From Mantis religiosa (Eukaryota > Arthropoda > Insecta > Mantodea > Mantidae): a DNA stretch of 64,000 bases. Location of the stretch: NCBI GenBank assembly GCA_030765055.1, contig CM060955.1, positions 160,376,743 through 160,440,742 of the forward strand, written 5' to 3'. Positions 20,183-30,950 of this stretch are shown here, piece after piece; positions within the stretch are counted from its first letter, which is position 1; each line of letters begins with the position of its first letter. Under the pieces are notes generated by a model that was given only the letters and a program-made list of their open reading frames with translations, ran no database searches and was not told where the DNA came from. Made by a program: the position numbers and the translations under genes.

Positions 20183-21728
20183 TTTTAATTTACGTCCTCC
20201 AACATTAAGTCATATCGGACGATGAATGAAATGATGTTCAATGAGTACAGGGTACATAGAGCTTAAAGTTACCAGACATTCATCTTTCAGGATAAGGGAA
20301 AGCCTCCAACATTAAGTCATATCGGACGATGAATGAAATGATGTTCAAATGAGTACAGGGTACATAGAGCTTAAAGTTACCAGACATTCATCTTTCAGGA
20401 TAAGGGAAAACCTCCAACATTAAGTCATATCGGACGATGAATGAAATGATGTTCAAATGAGTACAGGGTACATAGAGCTTAAAGTTACCAGACATTCATC
20501 TTTCAGGATAAGGGAAAACCTCCAACATTAAGTCATATCGGACGATGAATGAAATGATGTTCAAATGAGTACAGGGTACATAGAGCTTAAAGTTACCAGA
20601 CATTCATCTTTCAGGATAAGGGAAAACCTCCAACATTAAGTCATATCGGACGATGAATGAAATGATGTTCAAATGAGTACAGGGTACATAGAGCTTAAAG
20701 TTACCAGACATTCATCTTTCAGGATAAGGGAAAACCTCCAACATTAAGTCATATCGGACGATGAATGAAATGATGTTCAAATGAGTACAGGGTACATAGA
20801 GCTTAAAGTTACCAGACATTCATCTTTCAGGATAAGGGAAAACCTCCAACATTAAGTCATATCGGACGATGAATGAAATGATGTTCAAATGAGTACAGGG
20901 TACATAGAGCTTAAAGTTACCAGACATTCATCTTTCAGGATAAGGGAAAACCTCCAACATTAAGTCATATCGGACGATGAATGAAATGATGTTCAAATGA
21001 GTACAGGGTACATAGAGCTTAAAGTTACCAGACATTCATCTTTCAGGATAAGAGAAAACCTCCAACGTTAAGTCATATCGGACGATGAATGAAATGATGT
21101 TCAATGAGTACAGGGTACATGGAGCTTAAAGTTACCAGACATTCATCTTTCAGGATAAGGGAAAACCTCCAACATTAAGTCATATCGGACGATGAATGAA
21201 ATGATGTTCAAATGAGTACAGGGTACATAGAGCTTAAAGTTACCAGACATTCATCTTTCAGGATAAGGGAAAACCTCCAACATTAAGTCATATCGGACGA
21301 TGAATGAAATGATGTTCAAATGAGTACAGGGTACATAGAGCTTAAAGTTACCAGACATTCATCTTTCAGGATAAGGGAAAACCTCCAACATTAAGTCATA
21401 TGGGACGATGAATGAAATGATGTTCAATGAGTACAGGGTACATGGAGCTTAGAGTTACCACGTATTCATCTTTCAGGATAAGGGAAACCTCCAACGTCAA
21501 GTCATATCGGACGATGAATGAAATGATGTTCAATGAGTACAGGGTACATAGAGCTTAGAGTTACCAGGTATTCATCTTTCAGGATAAGGGAAAACCTCCA
21601 ACGTTAAGTCATATCGGACGATGAATGAAATGATGTTCAAATGAGTACAGGGTACATAGAGCTTAGAGTTACCAGACATTCATCTTTCACGATAAGGGAA
21701 ACCTCCAACGTTTAGTCATATCGGATGA

Positions 21729-21964
21729 TGCCCGGCTCGGTAGCGTAGATGGTAGCGTGTCAGCGTCATGTTCTAGAGGTCCCGAGTTCGAATCTAGGTC
21801 AGGGTGAGCTACCTGGATAAGATTTTTCCGGGGGTTTCCCTTATCCTGGAAGACGAATCTCAGTAGCCCTAAGCTCCATGGATCCTGGACACATTTGAGC
21901 AGTATTTCAACCATTTTATTAACGATATGACTTATCGTTGGAGGACGTAAAATTAAAAAAAAAT
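21729..21964 (+). mobile_element. SINE B, nested in the minus-strand array
   Basis: Complete head (CCCGGCTCGGTAGCG), B box 'gagttcgaatctagg', body, and tail '...gaggacgtaaaatt' followed by A9. Array sequence resumes directly after it ('atgaatgggatattgaatg'), so it inserted into the last array unit. It carries the single-unit bases (cctggacacatttgagcag), not the array-specific ones. Confidence 0.85.
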
Positions 21965-22103
21965 GAATGGGATATTGAATGAAGTGATGTTCAACTGTAT
22001 CCTGGGTACATAGAGCTTAGAGTTACCAGAGATTAATCTTTCAGCATAAGGGAAAACTCTGGGAAAAAGCCTTATTCACATAAGTCACCCTGACTAACCG
22101 AGC

Positions 22104-22682
22104 GGGATGGCTCAGGCGCTTTGGTATGTGGCCCACATTCGGGACGTTCAATTTCGATTCCCGTGGCAGACGTATCTGACCGTGAGTTCTTTTTTACCGG
22201 AAGATTTCCCCGGTCTTTAGGCGAATGCTGGTTAGGTTAATTACATCCCCCGTATTTCCTGTCCCTCCATTTCATCTCCATTATCATTTCACATCATCTC
22301 TCATCTGGTGGTCTCTTTCAGGGTAGAAGTGTCGGCGGGTGGCTCGGCGCTGCATGTCACGATGATATGCTCTTGGTAAAACTTCCTATTCCGATATTAC
22401 GGTCTCCAGTCTCCGTACCCGGTCTGATGGAGCCGTATCCGGACCACAGTAGGGTGGGATGCCCGTTGTACTGGCCTGCCGGAGAGTTTTTAATTGGTTA
22501 AAAGTAGGAATCCTGCCCTCTGTACTGTCATGGCAGCTTGGAACGGCCGCCCTCTGTCTTCTCTGTCGTCATCCTTCCTTTCTGCGGTACCCCACTTTGG
22601 AGGCATACGTACAATAGACCAAGTTTGGACCTTCATACCGAACCCCCTCCGTAGCGCATCCCAAACCGATCCACCCTGACCG
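22104..22682 (+). mobile_element. Element C, tRNA-headed repeat nested in the SINE array
   Basis: Flanked by the 9-bp direct repeat CACCCTGAC (both copies belong to the interrupted SINE B), which fixes its limits. The left part has Pol III-like boxes ('gatggctcaggcg', 'ttcaatttcgattcccg'). The body matches the longer minus copy at 45.1-46.1 kb, for example 'ttaattacatcccccg', 'agggtagaagtgtcggcggg' and 'ctccagtctccg'. At about 575 bp it is long for a SINE; class uncertain. Short frames inside it are not conserved. Confidence 0.75.
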
Positions 22683-22742
22683 AGATTTGAACCCCGTGAA
22701 CGTCAGGCCGACACGCTATCACCTGCGCTATAGATACGGGCT

Positions 22743-23208
22743 ATCTCGGTCCTTGTGCTACTATCGTTGCCCCTGGGGGAGAGAGTTGAGGGTATGTACC
22801 CGATTCTCTAACATTTCCAGTTGGGACGCAGTCAAATCCGCGCAATTCCGCTCTCAACCACTTAACCCAGAATACAAACTTTCGTAACAATAGTGATAGA
22901 AGATATATAAACATAAATGATAGTTAATTTCGGAGCTAACATTAGTTTTTGACTTTCTCAATTTACGTGTGTGTAAACCATTCTGCCTAAGTCCTGTTTT
23001 GAAATGTTGACGGCGTATAGTAACCAATTATGTCTTTAAAAACCCTTAATTCTGTTGATTAAATCCGTGAATATCACGGATATCAATATCAGAGAACATT
23101 TAGTTAAAAGGTGAAGCACAGTTCCACGTTGACGAATTGTCAGTATTGTAACGAATAATATGGGTAGCTCAGGGTTGAGCAATGAGGTTTCTCTCTGGGT
23201 ATGCGTGG
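22743..23208. other. No gene recognised
   Basis: About 460 bp between the SINE head and the solo LTR, mostly AT-rich. Confidence 0.45.
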
Positions 23209-23212
23209 GTAT

Positions 23213-23670
23213 TGCCACCCAATTATCGGAAGGCGCGACCAACTGGCGGCTGGGTGGGGGCCGGGAGGCATTCGCTCACGCCTACCCATTTGTCTTATAG
23301 CGCTAACGAAGGGATGGTTGGAGAAACATCACTGACCGCCTCTTTCCCCTCCCCCTGCCGCTGCCGGCTTGAACCTTCGGGTTGATTCACTGAAACGCGA
23401 GACTTCCAGAAACAGCGATATTCCTGGCGAGCAGTCGTGAGGAACGTCGAGTGAGTGGACGGACTGGAAGACGGTGTACGTGTATCAGAGGAGTTGTACG
23501 TAACTGTGAGCGTGCAGTGGACCTGTGACAGACGAACTGGTGAATTGAAATGGTGTGCGCTAAGTAATTCTATGTAATCGGCAAGTGTTTCAACTGTAAT
23601 TCGGTGGAAATAAAGAACATTTTGAGTTTGTGCAATTGGACTTTTAATTTCGCGAACCCACAAAGTCACA
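23213..23670 (+). mobile_element. Solo Gypsy-type LTR
   Basis: Runs from TGCCACCCAATTATCGG to ...CAAAGTCACA, homologous along its length to the LTR of the Gypsy element at 59767-60222 but in the opposite orientation. It is flanked by 4-bp duplications GTAT (23209-23212 and 23671-23674). It includes the AATAAAG signal ('ggaaataaagaac'). There is no internal sequence, so recombination between two LTRs has removed it. Confidence 0.85.
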
Positions 23671-23814
23671 GTATGTAGGATGGTTCAATGGCGCTGGAAT
23701 GCCCGTTTCAAACTGGTTTAATGACTGCCTCTTTTTATCATTACATCAAACTTGAAATTGCCGACCAAGAGTTACCAATATCACTGTTCAGAGTCACTGT
23801 ATGTGAAATGATAT

Positions 23815-23960
23815 GAACCACGGATCTTCTGGTCTCCGTACAGCCGCTCTAAACCATTGAGCTACTATGCCCAACGTGCCGATATGACATTAAATTCTCC
23901 AACTGACTCGGCTATGGCATTGAATTTTTCAGTCTGCCTCTATCCTTTCATAGTACGTCC
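23815..23960. mobile_element. SINE E foldback pair at the edge of the satellite
   Basis: The left arm (minus, 23815-23911) has the B-box region ('gaaccacggatct'), the A-box region ('ccattgagctac') and the leader ('attaaattctccaactgac'). It joins directly to a plus-strand 3' part (23912-23955: 'ggctatggcattgaattttt'). The geometry is the same as in the pair at 12.5-12.7 kb. Confidence 0.55.
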
Positions 23961-24009
23961 TACACACGGCAAGTGTGAAAGAACAATTAATTTCCATTAA
24001 TTGTACCTA

Positions 24010-27000
24010 ATAGTGGTCCGAACTATAAAGTCCGGACCTTAAAGTACTTACAGCATAGTAGGTCGCCATTAAGGTTGTTGTCTCATGTGTTTATCAGAAC
24101 TCCTAGTGGTTTACTATAAAGCCCGGGCCTTAAAGTACTTACAGCATAGTAAGTCGTCATTAAGGTAGTTGTCTCATGTGTTTATGAGAACTCCTAGTGG
24201 TTTACTATAAAGCCCGGGCCTTAAAATACTTACAGCATAGTAAGTCGTCATTAAGGTAGTTGTCTCATGTGTTTATGAGAACTCCTAGTGGTTTACTATA
24301 AAGCCCGGACCTTAAAGTACTTACAGCATAGTAAGTCGTCATTAAGGTAGTTGTCTCATGTGTTTATGAGAACTCCTAGTGGTTTACTATAAAGCCCGGG
24401 CCTTAAAATACTTACAACATAGTAAGACGTCATTAAGGTAGTTGTCTCGTGTGTTTATGAGAACTCCTAGTGGTTTACTATAAAACCCGGACCTTAAAGT
24501 ACTTACAGCATAGTAAGTCGTCATTAAGGTAGTTGTCTCATGTGTTTATGAGAACTCCTAGTGGTTTACTATAAAGCCCGGGCCTTAAAGTACTTACAGC
24601 ATAGTAAGTCGCCATTAAGGTAGTTGTCTCATGTGTTTATGAGAACTCCTAGTGGTTTACTATAAAGCCCGGGCCTTAAAGTACTTACAGCATAGTAAGT
24701 CGTCATTAAGGTAGTTGTCTCATGTGTTTATGAGAACTCCTAGTGGTTTACTATAAAGCCCGGACCTTAAAGTACTTACAGCATAGTAAGTCGTCATTAA
24801 GGTAGTTGTCTCATGTGTTTATGAGAACTCCTAGTGGTTTACTATAAAGCCCGGGCCTTAAAGTACTTACAGCATAGTAAGTCGTCATTAAGGTAGTTGT
24901 CTCATGTGTTTATGAGAACTCCTAGTGGTTTACTATAAAGCCCGGACCTTAAAGTACTTACAGCATAGTAAGTCGTCATTAAGGTAGTTGTCTCATGTGT
25001 TTATGAGAACTCCTAGTGGTTTACTATAAAGCCCGGGCCTTAAAGTACTTACAGCATAGTAAGTCGCCATTAAGGTAGTTGTCTCATGTGTTTATGAGAA
25101 CTCCTAGTGGTTTACTATAAAGCCCGGGCCTTAAAGTACTTACAGCATAGTAAGTCGTCATTAAGGTAGTTGTCTCATGTGTTTATGAGAACTCCTAGTG
25201 GTTTACTATAAAGCCCGGGCCTTAAAATACTTACAGCATAGTAAGTCGTCATTAAGGTAGTTGTCTCATGTGTTTATGAGAACTCCTAGTGGTTTACTAT
25301 AAAGCCCGGACCTTAAAGTACTTACAGCATAGTAAGTCGTCATTAAGGTAGTTGTCTCATGTGTTTATGAGAACTCCTAGTGGTTTACTATAAAGCCCGG
25401 GCCTTAAAATACTTACAACATAGTAAGACGTCATTAAGGTTAGTTGTCTCGTGTGTTTATGAGAACTCCTAGTGGTTTACTATAAAGCCCGGACTTTAAA
25501 GTACTTACAGCATAGTAAGTCGTCATTAAGGTAGTTGTCTCATGTGTTTATGAGAACTCCTAGTGGTTTACTATAAAGCCCGGGCCTTAAAGTACTTACA
25601 GCATAGTAAGTCGCCATTAAGGTAGTTGTCTCATGTGTTTATGAGAACTCCTAGTGGTTTACTATAAAGCCCGGGCCTTAAAGTACTTACAGCATAGTAA
25701 GTCGTCATTAAGGTAGTTGTCTCATGTGTTTATGAGAACTCCTAGTGGTTTACTATAAAGCCCGGACCTTAAAGTACTTACAGCATAGTAAGTCGTCATT
25801 AAGGTAGTTGTCTCATGTGTTTATGAGAACTCCTAGTGGTTTACTATAAAGCCCGGGCCTTAAAGTACTTACAGCATAGTAAGTCGTCATTAAGGTAGTT
25901 GTCTCATGTGTTTATGAGAACTCCTAGTGGTTTACTATAAAGCCCGGACCTTAAAGTACTTACAGCATAGTAAGTCGTCATTAAGGTAGTTGTCTCATGT
26001 GTTTATGAGAACTCCTAGTGGTTTACTATAAAGCCCGGACTTTAAAGTACTTACAGCATAGTAAGTCGTCATTAAGGTAGTTGTCTCATGTGTTTATGAG
26101 AACTCCTAGTGGTTTACTATAAAGCCCGGACCTTAAAGTACTTACAGCATAGTAAGTCGTCATTAAGGTAGTTGTCTCATGTGTTTATGAGAACTCCTAG
26201 TGGTTTACTATAAAGCCCGGACCTTAAAGTACTTACAGCATATTAAGTCGTCATTAAGGTAGTTGTCTCATGTGTTTATGAGAACTCCTAGTGGTTTACT
26301 ATAAAGCCCGGACCTTAAAGTACTTACAGCATAGTAAGTCGCCATTAAGGTAGTTGTCTCATGTGTTTATGAGAACTCCTAGTGGTTTACTATAAAGCCC
26401 GGGCCTTAAAGTACTTACAGCATAGTAAGTCGTCATTAAGGTAGTTGTCTCATGTGTTTATGAGAACTCCTAGTGGTTTACTATAAAGCCCGGGTCTTAA
26501 AGTACTTACAGCATAGTAAGTCGCCATTAAGGTTGTTGTCTCATGTGTTTATCAGAACTCCTAGTGGTTTACTATAAAGCCCGGGCCTTAAAGTACTTAC
26601 AGCATAGTAAGTCGTCATTAAGGTAGTTGTCTCATGTGTTTATGAGAACTCCTAGTGGTTTACTATAAAGCCCGGGCGTTAAAGTACTTACAGCATAGTA
26701 AGTCGTCATTAAGGTAGTTGTCTCATGTGTTTATGAGAACTCCTAGTGGTTTACTATAAAGCCCGGGTCTTAAAGTACTTACAGCATAGTAAGTCGTCAT
26801 TAAGGTAGTTGTCTCATGTGTTTATGAGAACTCCTAGTGGTTTACTATAAAGCCCGGGCCTTAAAGTACTTACAGCATAGTAAGTCGTCATTAAGGTAGT
26901 TGTCTCATGTGTTTATGAGAACTCCTAGTGGTTTACTATAAAGCCCGGGTCTTAAAGTACTTACAGCATAGTAAGTCGTAATTAAGGTAGTTGTCTCATG

Positions 27001-28483
27001 TGTTTATCAGAACTCCTAGTGGTTTACTATAAAGCCCGGGCCTTAAAGTACTTACAGCATAGTAAGTCGCCATTAAGGTTGTTGTCTCATGTGTTTATCA
27101 GAACTTCTAGTGGTTTACTATAAAGCCCGGGTCTTAAAGTACTTACAGCATAGTAAGTCGCCATTAAGGTTGTTGTCTCATGTGTTTATCAGAACTCCTA
27201 GTGGTTTACTATAAAGCCCGGGCCTTAAAGTACTTACAGCATAGTAAGTCGTCATTAAGGTAGTTGTCTCATGTGTTTATGAGAACTCCTAGTGGTTTAC
27301 TATAAAGCCCGGGCGTTAAAGTACTTACAGCATAGTAAGTCGTCATTAAGGTAGTTGTCTCATGTGTTTATGAGAACTCCTAGTGGTTTACTATAAAGCC
27401 CGGGTCTTAAAGTACTTACAGCATAGTAAGTCGTCATTAAGGTAGTTGTCTCATGTGTTTATGAGAACTCCTAGTGGTTTACTATAAAGCCCGGGCCTTA
27501 AAGTACTTACAGCATAGTAAGTCGTCATTAAGGTAGTTGTCTCATGTGTTTATGAGAACTCCTAGTGGTTTACTATAAAGCCCGGGTCTTAAAGTACTTA
27601 CAGCATAGTAAGTCGCCATTAAGGTTGTTGTCTCATGTGTTTATCAGAACTCCTAGTGGTTTACTATAAAGCCCGGGCCTTAAAGTACTTACAGCATAGT
27701 AAGTCGTCATTAAGGTAGTTGTCTCATGTGTTTATGAGAACTCCTAGTGGTTTACTATAAAGCCCGGACCTTAAAGTACTTACAGCATAGTAAGTCGCCA
27801 TTAAGGTTGTTGTCTCATGTGTTTATGAGAACTCCTAGTAGTTTACTATAAAGCCCGGGCATTAAAGTACTTACAGCATAGTAAGTCGTCATTAAGGTAG
27901 TTGTCTCATGTGTTTATGAGAACTCCTAGTGGTTTACTATAAAGCCCGGACCTTAAAGTACTTACAGCATAGTAAGTCGTCATTAAGGTAGTTGTCTCAT
28001 GTGTTTATGAGAACTCCTAGTGGTTTACTATAAAGCCCGGGCGTTAAAGTACTTACAGCATAGTAAGTCGTCATTAAGGTAGTTGTCTCATGTGTTTATG
28101 AGAACTCCTAGTGGTTTACTATAAAGCCTGGGCCTTAAAGTACTTACAGCATAGTAAGTCGTCATTAAGATAGTTGTCTCATGTGTTTATGAGAACTCCT
28201 AGTGGTTTACTATAAAGTCCGGATCTTAAAGTACTTACAGCATAGTAAGTCGTCATTAAGGTAGTTGTCTCATGTGTTTATGAGAACTCCTAGTGGTTTA
28301 CTATAAAGCCCGGGCCTTAAAGTACTTACAGCATAGTAAGTCGTCATTAAGGTAGTTGTCTCATGTGTTTATGAGAACTCCTAGTGGTTTACTATAAAGC
28401 CCGGGTCTTAAAGTACTTACAGCATAGTAAGTCGCCATTAAGGTTGTTGTCTCATGTGTTTATCATAACTCCTAGTGGTTTAC
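24010..28483. repeat. 91-bp satellite array, about 49 copies
   Basis: A head-to-tail array of a 91-bp unit containing 'cctagtggtttactataaag', 'ccttaaagtacttacagcat' and 'aggtagttgtctcatgtg'. From the first to the last 'ttatNaNaac' mark the distance is 48 periods plus one inserted base (near 25441). Variants (GGGCC/GGACC/GGGTC/GGGCG, GTC/GCC, GAG/CAG) are arranged in higher-order blocks of 11 units (1001 bp) and 7 units (637 bp). The GGGCC variant contains the palindrome GCCCGGGC and every unit contains AAGTACTT. No coding potential. Confidence 0.97.
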
Positions 28484-28515
28484 CGGGAAAAGCACGAGTC
28501 AGTTGGAGAATTTAA
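28479..28515 (+). mobile_element. SINE E leader fragment at the right edge of the satellite
   Basis: 'ttaccgggaaaagcac' followed by 'gagtcagttggagaatttaa' matches the leader of the SINE E copy at 12.58-12.60 kb (minus strand). The last satellite unit runs straight into it. Confidence 0.5.
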
Positions 28516-29367
28516 TAAACACAAACAGTAATTGCTATGTCCGAGGCGGAGCTCGAACTTGTGGTTCCCTGCACCATGAAGCACCAAAAGTATGTAGGTT
28601 TTTAGGGAGCGTGGCCTTGAACTGTTTCACACATAAATCAAATTTCTAAGCACAGAATGAGCATGGACGAATGAAGAAATTGAAAATTTACGTATATTTT
28701 GACCTAAGAAGGTAGTATAGAAAAATATTAATATATTACTGTTTGTTAACGCATCCTTCAATTATCAGGATCATATCAGCGTGGCCGGTATGCCGGAATT
28801 TCGTCCGGTGAGAGGTGATCTTAGGTATTAGTAAATCAACTGATGAGAGGCGATTGGACAGCTCAGTTGCAAGCAACCATTCTTTGCCAGGTTGCTATCA
28901 GTAGGCCAACGCGTAACCAAACTAACTGAGCCACCACTGCTGGTGAGATCCGAGTATTTGTGATGCAGTCCAACTTCATTCACAGAGAAAATATTTGCCT
29001 GAAGCCTACATTTGCAAAACGCAGGTGTTTGTGGCTACGGCCGTCTTCGAGGGCAGTGAACTCTGTTTGCTTTGAGCATTAACACGGTGCGCCCCCAAGC
29101 ATGGCTGCGAACCATTTCTTGTGCTTGTTTCAAATAATGGAGAACATTGTGCACGTGGTAAGAATATCTCCGAAGTGCTTATTACCGGATGAGTTATGGA
29201 GTAAGTGTTTCTAAGGGTATTAATTAGATCAGAAGAGATCAAGGTACAGTGCCGCATGCAACACACACGATGGAGGATAAGGACTCAGGTTCTGATGACA
29301 TGAATGTAGATATCACAATCCCATATTATGAGAATACAGTTTTACGTCATTTTTATCTTTTTATAAT
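28516..29367. other. Unassigned, with a possible decayed tRNA-like repeat
   Basis: The minus strand of 28870-28935 starts 'ggtggctcagttagtttgg', which resembles a tRNA A-box region, but no convincing B box follows. Frames at 29006-29266 look random. Confidence 0.3.
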
Positions 29368-29915
29368 GTCTAGTAACCCTAAGCTCTATAGAACCTGGGC
29401 TCATTTGAACATCATTTCATTCATCGTCGGATATGACTTAACGTTGGAGGTTTTCCCTTATCCTGAAATATGAATGTCTGGTAACTCTAAGCTCTATGTA
29501 CTCTGTACTCATTTGAAAATCATTTCATTCATCGTCCGATATGACTTAACGTTGGTGGTTTTCCCTTATCCTGAAAGATGAATGTCTGGTAACTGTAAGC
29601 TCTATGTACTCTGTACTCATTTGAACATCATTTCATTCATCGTCCGATATGACTTAACCTTGGAGGTTTTACCTTATCCTGAAGGATGAATGTCTGGTAA
29701 CTCTCAGCTGTATGGACCCGGGATTCATATGAGCATAATCTCAGGAATCGTCCGATATGACTTAACGTTCTAGGTTTTGCATTATACTGAAAGATATAAC
29801 ACTTAGTTATATCCTAGTGTTAGTCTGGTAACACTAACCTCGATGGACCCTGGAGTCATATGAACATAATTTCATTCATAGTTCAATATGACGTAAGCGG
29901 TTAAAGGGCGTTAAA
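29368..29915 (+). mobile_element. SINE B tandem tail array, headless, about 5 units
   Basis: Starts inside the body ('gtctagtaaccctaagctc') and repeats with a period near 108 bp, with the same unit junction as the other arrays ('acgttggaggttttccctta'). The last two units are diverged and the end is 'gggcgttaaac'. No tRNA-like head precedes it. Confidence 0.75.
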
Positions 29916-29949
29916 CTTCAAAGCAATCACTATCACTTAAGCTGTTTTT

Positions 29950-30115
29950 GGGAAAGTTCACACTTTAAACAAAGTTTTGCATATAAAGGTTAGGTTGAGA
30001 GGGAGGATTGTCTTGAAAATGTAAAATACCTGGTTTGGTATTGATCGGACGTTTCGTTTGGGTGTTATGTTGTTCGCACGTGCCCGCGTACATCTTAAAA
30101 TGAGTTTTTAATTCG
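29950..30115 (+). repeat. Diverged dispersed repeat H, copy 3
   Basis: 'gcatataaaggttag', 'cttgaaaatg' and 'acctggtttggtatt' recur in order as in the copies at 3.2 and 10.5 kb. Confidence 0.35.
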
Positions 30116-30184
30116 GGGTACCTCAAACTGTGCATTTCTAGTGAAATCTAGTTAATTTTTGGCTGGACTACAATACGTTGGCTA

Positions 30185-30187
<3 letters not shown>

Positions 30188-30234
<47 letters not shown>
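30188..30234. repeat. (GT)n microsatellite followed by a T-run
   Basis: About 47 bp of GT, then about 18 T. Confidence 0.95.
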
Positions 30235-30236
<2 letters not shown>

Positions 30237-30536
30237 TTTTTTTTTTTTTTTTTTCTTTTTTCTCCAATTTTCGTGGAACTTTTGTCATAGATATCGCTAG
30301 CTGTTTGTTTGACCTTAGCAATTTCCCTTGAATTTCGCAACAAGAAGCTGGTCCGTGTATGAGCCCTACTTCTGACCGAACTAATTGATTTCGTGTGAAA
30401 TGAATTGTTGCTGTGGAGCACAGTTGTAATTTGTTGCTACCTGTTCCAAACAGGAGTCGGCTGTGTCCGGCACTCGAATCTTTATATATTGGCAGTAATT
30501 ATAGAGTTCATAAAGTAAAGTTGTTGTTTGCTGCAG

Positions 30537-30638
30537 GTGGTAGTGGGCCAAGAGAACCTCCGTGGGAGTGGGATGGCTGACAATGGCAGTACCAACAAAG
30601 GCCAGAAGCAGGATGGGCCACCTTCCGCCATGCAAAAG
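30537..30638 (+). CDS. Candidate host exon (102 bp), gene unknown
   Basis: A GC-richer stretch in AT-rich surroundings. It is bounded by an acceptor (TTGTTGTTTGCTGCAG, ending 30536) and a donor (AAG/GTAAGA, from 30639). The frame is open for all 34 codons in phase 0 at both ends: VVVGQENLRGSG, then MADNGSTNKGQKQDGPPSAM, then QK. The internal ATG at 30573 could be the true start, making the first part 5' UTR. I do not recognise the protein; the Gly/Ser/Lys/Gln-rich text looks like a disordered N-terminus. No other exon is visible nearby, so the introns would be long. Chance cannot be excluded. Confidence 0.5.
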
Positions 30639-30659
30639 GTAAGACTTGCCCATTTTCAC

Positions 30660-30945
30660 ACCATTTGCTTGTCAGTAGCTTAAGCACTCATTACTGCATT
30701 TTTGAATAAATTTTTACGATGCAGTGATGCCACATCAATGTTTCCACATGTCCCAGTCGAGACATGCATTTGTAGTTTTGCATCTACTCATATTTTTGTA
30801 ATATAACTTTTGAGTGCCTCATACACAAACATTCAATGTTGCCAACACAGTTATTCCAGCTGCTGTGTTGCATATCTACTAAATAATTGTAAAACTAACA
30901 TAGATTTTGACCAAAATGTGGCTCATATGACTCAAGTTCTTTCCA
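30660..30945. other. Spacer between candidate exon and mariner
   Basis: Nothing recognised. Confidence 0.4.
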
Positions 30946-30950
30946 TAATA

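Larger units (their letters stand above)
20183..22742 (-). mobile_element. SINE B with about 14 tandem tail units, split by two later insertions
   Basis: On the minus strand this is one SINE. The tail ('acgtcctccaac') is at 20187, and about 14 units of 108 bp run to about 21728. The body continues at 21966-22103 and the tRNA-like head at 22683-22742 ('cgagatttgaacc', 'gctatcacctgcgctata'). Most units between 20300 and 21060 are almost identical, pointing to recent homogenisation. A plus-strand SINE B (21729-21964) and element C (22104-22682) interrupt it. Confidence 0.85.

Noticed and set aside
24010..28483. CRISPR-like regular repeats
   Set aside because: Units are contiguous with no unique spacers, and the genome is eukaryotic. 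It is a satellite; the same applies to 48265-51185 and the 108-bp arrays.
28750..28935. Another tRNA-derived SINE
   Set aside because: Only an A-box-like start is seen; no B box or second copy in the window.
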